From Oscillospiraceae bacterium (GTDB lineage: Bacteria > Bacillota > Clostridia > Oscillospirales > Ruminococcaceae), in assembly GCA_016302655.1 (NCBI GenBank), contig JAEDNF010000077.1, positions 1 to 7,360 on the forward strand: a stretch of 7,360 nt of DNA. The letters run 5' to 3'. A program made the translations under genes and the position numbers. The notes under the pieces were generated by a model, which did not search any database, had not been told where the DNA came from, and worked only from the letters and a program-made list of their open reading frames with translations. Of the stretch, positions 4,889 through 7,360 are shown piece by piece (position 1 is the first letter of the stretch; each line of letters starts with the position of its first letter).

Positions 4889-4907
4889 TAGCCTTGAATA
4901 CAGGCTA
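4889..4907 (+). promoter_or_regulatory. Candidate operator over the glgP -35 box
   Basis: TAGCCT (4889-4894) and AGGCTA (4902-4907) form a perfect inverted repeat with a seven-base spacer that contains most of the TTGAAT -35 box. A dimeric regulator bound here would be expected to compete with RNA polymerase. The repeat is seen; the regulator is unknown. Confidence 0.35.
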
Positions 4908-4922
4908 TTTATGATGTATAAT
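4894..4922 (+). promoter_or_regulatory. Promoter of glgP
   Basis: TTGAAT (4894-4899) and TATAAT (4917-4922) are separated by exactly 17 bases. This is the best sigma-A-type promoter in the window. Transcription should begin near 4929, leaving a leader of about 31 bases. The -10 region ATGATGTATAAT (4911-4922) is identical to that of cheV. Confidence 0.8.
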
Positions 4923-4945
4923 TAACAGTAAGAAAACTATGAAGA

Positions 4946-4952
4946 GAAAGGG
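4946..4952 (+). promoter_or_regulatory. Ribosome site that fixes the glgP start
   Basis: GAAAGGG lies seven bases before ATG 4960. An in-frame ATG at 4939 would add seven residues (MKRKGKT), but it has no comparable site before it, so ATG 4960 is preferred. Confidence 0.7.
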
Positions 4953-4959
4953 AAAAACT

Positions 4960-7359
4960 ATGAAATCACCGTTCACCGAAAGTGAGATATCCCGTAAGCT
5001 TTCAGAGATACTGGAGTACGACTTCAGAGTATCCACTGCGGAAGCTACGCACACACAGATTTATAAGGCTTTATCAAAGATAGTAGTAAACTATCTTAAA
5101 GAGAAGCGCCATATGTTTATGACCGACTGCAATTCCAAGGGCAGAAAGCAGGTATACTATCTGTCAATGGAGTTCCTTATGGGCCGTTCATTAAAGACTA
5201 ATTTGTACAATCTCGGCATGCAGGACGAGGTTGCGAAGGCTCTTAAGAAGCTCGATGTAAAAATCGAGAGCATTTATGAAGAAGAGCCCGACGCAGGACT
5301 CGGCAACGGCGGTCTGGGCAGACTTGCGGCGTGCTATCTTGACGGACTTGCTACCTGCGAGTTCCCCGCAACAGGATATTCTATCCTTTACGAATACGGC
5401 ATCTTCAAGCAGAAGATCATAGACGGCTGGCAGACAGAGCTTCCGGATGAATGGCTCCCCGGCGGCAGAGCATGGCTCGTACCCGTTCCCGACCAGGCTA
5501 TCGAAGTTCACTTTGACGGTGAGATTGACGAAAAGTGGGACGAAAACTACCACAGCGTAAATCATATAAACTACAAGACCGTAAACGCAGTACCTTATGA
5601 TATGTATGTTTCGGGCTATGACAGCAAGGGCGTTTCAAAGCTCCGTCTGTGGAGCGCAGAGAGTATGTCGTTTGATATGAATATGTTCAACCAGGGCGAC
5701 TACGCAAAGGCTATCGGTGCAAACAACATAGCTCACTCGCTGACAAAGGTACTTTACCCCAACGATAACCACCTTGAAGGAAAGGCTCTCCGTCTGCGTC
5801 AGCAGTATTTCATGAGCGCCGCTTCGGTAGGCGATATCGTAATGCGCCACATGAATGTATACGGCACTCTTGAGAACATTCACGAAAAGGCTGCTATTCA
5901 CATAAACGACACCCACCCCACTCTTGCAATACCCGAGCTTATGAGAATACTGCTCGATGACTGCGGCTATGACTGGGACAAGGCTTGGCACATAATCACC
6001 AACACCTTTGCTTACACAAACCACACGGTTATGGCAGAAGCGCTTGAAACATGGGATGTTGACCTTATGAAGCGCATACTCCCCAGAATCTACTCTATCA
6101 TAGTTGAGATAAACAACCGCTACTGCGCTCACCTTATGGAAGTAACGGGCGGCGACAGCGAAAAGGTTACGAGAATGTCCATCATTCTCAACAACCGTGT
6201 CAGAATGGCAAATCTCTGCTGTGCGGCAAGCACTTCTGTAAACGGCGTTTCAAAGCTCCACTCCGAAATCATCAAGGACGACGTTTTCAACGATCAGTAT
6301 TCTGTAAATCCCAATGCTTTCAAGAATGTCACAAACGGTATTGCATACCGCCGCTGGCTTCTCGCAAGCAACACCGGACTTACAAGCCTGCTCTCAGAGT
6401 GCATCGGCGACGGCTTCAAGAAGGACGCTTCAAAGCTCGAGGACTTCAAGAAGTTTGCTGGCGACAAGGCGGTTCTTGACAAGCTTGCGGCAGTAAAGCT
6501 CAAAAACAAAGAAAAATTCGCTAAGTATGTATATAATACCACCGGCACAAAGCTCAACTGCAACGGCATATTCGATGTTCAGGTAAAGCGTCTGCACGAG
6601 TACAAGCGTCAGCAGCTCAATGCGATGAACATTATTGCGGATTACATCTACCTGCTGAACAACCCCGACGCAGACTTTGTACCCAAGACCTACATCTTCG
6701 CTTCAAAGGCTGCTCCCGGCTACTATATGGCAAAGCAGATAATCAAGATGATCTGGTGCATAGGCGAAGAGCTTAAGAAGAATCCTAAGCTCAGCGAAAA
6801 GCTCTCGGTAGTATTCCTTGAGGACTATAAGGTAACTCTGTCAGAGCTGCTTATGCCGGCAAGTGAGATATCCGAGCAGATATCTCTTGCAGGTACTGAG
6901 GCTTCGGGTACAGGCAATATGAAGCTCATGCTTAACGGTGCGCTTACAATGGGTACCTATGACGGCGCTAATGTTGAGATACACGGTGCTGTAGGTGACG
7001 AGAACATCTTCATATTCGGTATGTCCACTCCCGAAGTTAATCAGCTTAAGGCAGAGGGCTACTCACCCGAGAAGATATACAACTCTCACGCCGTTATCAA
7101 GAATGTACTTGAAAAGATGTACAAGGGCATAAACGGTGCAACCTTTGAGGAAGTCGCAAACGCTCTGCGCTATACCGACAGATATATGTGCTTTGCCGAC
7201 TTTGACAGCTACAGAGGAATGCAGGCAAAGGCAAGCGAGATATACAAGGATAAGTACCTCTGGAACAAGATGTCGCTTATCAATATCGCTTCTGCAGGCA
7301 TATTCTCCGCAGACCGTGCAGTTACCGACTACGCCCGTGATATTTGGAAGCTGATATAA
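4960..7359 (+). CDS. glgP: Glycogen/starch (alpha-glucan) phosphorylase
   Basis: A 799-residue cytosolic enzyme of family GT35 that uses phosphate to release glucose-1-phosphate from the ends of glycogen or maltodextrins, with pyridoxal phosphate as cofactor. Family landmarks in order: YYLSMEFLMGR; EEPDAGLGNGGLGRLAACYL from 108; ATGYSILYEYGIFKQ; the active-site stretch HINDTHPTLAIPELMR with H319; the phosphate-site motif KRLHEYKRQ (543-551); and EASGTGNMKLMLNGA with cofactor Lys655, equivalent to Lys680 of the rabbit muscle enzyme. The motif after it reads MGTYDGANVEI, with Tyr where Leu, Met or Ile is more usual, which is tolerable variation. All recognised catalytic motifs are present and the length is normal. 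The N-terminus is too short for the phosphorylation and AMP control of animal enzymes. The gene is complete, ending one base before the window edge. It has its own strong promoter with a possible operator; no other glycogen gene adjoins it within the window. Confidence 0.97.
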   Translation: MKSPFTESEISRKLSEILEYDFRVSTAEATHTQIYKALSKIVVNYLKEKRHMFMTDCNSKGRKQVYYLSMEFLMGRSLKTNLYNLGMQDEVAKALKKLDVKIESIYEEEPDAGLGNGGLGRLAACYLDGLATCEFPATGYSILYEYGIFKQKIIDGWQTELPDEWLPGGRAWLVPVPDQAIEVHFDGEIDEKWDENYHSVNHINYKTVNAVPYDMYVSGYDSKGVSKLRLWSAESMSFDMNMFNQGDYAKAIGANNIAHSLTKVLYPNDNHLEGKALRLRQQYFMSAASVGDIVMRHMNVYGTLENIHEKAAIHINDTHPTLAIPELMRILLDDCGYDWDKAWHIITNTFAYTNHTVMAEALETWDVDLMKRILPRIYSIIVEINNRYCAHLMEVTGGDSEKVTRMSIILNNRVRMANLCCAASTSVNGVSKLHSEIIKDDVFNDQYSVNPNAFKNVTNGIAYRRWLLASNTGLTSLLSECIGDGFKKDASKLEDFKKFAGDKAVLDKLAAVKLKNKEKFAKYVYNTTGTKLNCNGIFDVQVKRLHEYKRQQLNAMNIIADYIYLLNNPDADFVPKTYIFASKAAPGYYMAKQIIKMIWCIGEELKKNPKLSEKLSVVFLEDYKVTLSELLMPASEISEQISLAGTEASGTGNMKLMLNGALTMGTYDGANVEIHGAVGDENIFIFGMSTPEVNQLKAEGYSPEKIYNSHAVIKNVLEKMYKGINGATFEEVANALRYTDRYMCFADFDSYRGMQAKASEIYKDKYLWNKMSLINIASAGIFSADRAVTDYARDIWKLI

Positions 7360-7360
7360 A

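Noticed and set aside
4939..4959. Longer GlgP starting at ATG 4939
   Set aside because: There is no good ribosome site ahead of it, while GAAAGGG sits at ideal spacing before ATG 4960.
4756..4959. Possible riboswitch or small RNA in the 204-base gap before glgP
   Set aside because: Apart from two hairpins, the operator-like repeat and the promoter I recognise no riboswitch core, and the glgP leader of about 31 bases is too short for one.
5635..6132. 165-residue open frame on the minus strand inside glgP
   Set aside because: It lies opposite a highly conserved part of glgP including the active-site region, has no ribosome site I can see, and its translation has no recognisable domain; it is a shadow of glgP codon use.

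Overview
The window reads as ordinary chromosome from a low-to-mid GC Gram-positive anaerobe of the Clostridia. A Ruminococcus/Oscillospiraceae-type gut bacterium is my best guess, by inference. The support is AAAGGAG/AAAGGG-type ribosome sites, clean sigma-A-like promoters (TTGAAT-17-TATAAT), a CheV adaptor, a pair of one-domain TrkA proteins, a clostridial-type glycogen phosphorylase and a short acidic-tailed protein (ending QDADDL) of a kind I recall from this group. I see no insertion sequence, phage gene, CRISPR array, tRNA or rRNA. All seven genes lie on the + strand and all are complete.

Layout. Bases 1-161 hold a weak terminator-like hairpin and a possible promoter, then a 60-residue unknown protein (162-344). 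A P-loop uridine-kinase-like gene follows (427-1356). Its promoter sits inside a long inverted repeat that also covers its ribosome site. After a terminator-like hairpin and a fresh promoter comes cheV (1491-2417), a CheW-receiver fusion that couples chemoreceptors to CheA and can be phosphorylated. The 198-base gap after cheV holds competing hairpins, a strong intrinsic terminator (2511-2540) and an extended -10 promoter. That promoter drives an apparent three-gene operon: a metallo-beta-lactamase-fold protein with a degraded metal site (TTG start, 2616-3452), then two TrkA-family potassium-transport regulators (3452-4072 and 4087-4755). The first two genes overlap by one base; the third follows after 14 bases. 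The 204-base gap before the last gene contains a 12-bp-arm inverted repeat that probably ends the operon, and a promoter whose -35 box lies inside a second inverted repeat. The last gene is glgP (4960-7359), glycogen phosphorylase.

How the genes fit together. The window looks like neighbouring independent transcription units more than one pathway. The units are nucleoside salvage (kinase), motility sensing (cheV), potassium homeostasis (trkA pair with an odd MBL-fold partner) and storage-glucan breakdown (glgP). The TrkA pair has no TrkH/KtrB membrane subunit in view, CheV has no other chemotaxis gene beside it, and glgP has no other glycogen gene beside it. No whole new system is evident. 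The points most worth following are the promoter nested in a terminator-like repeat before the kinase, the apparent MBL-fold pseudoenzyme coupled to trkA, and the unequal nucleotide sites of the two TrkA proteins.
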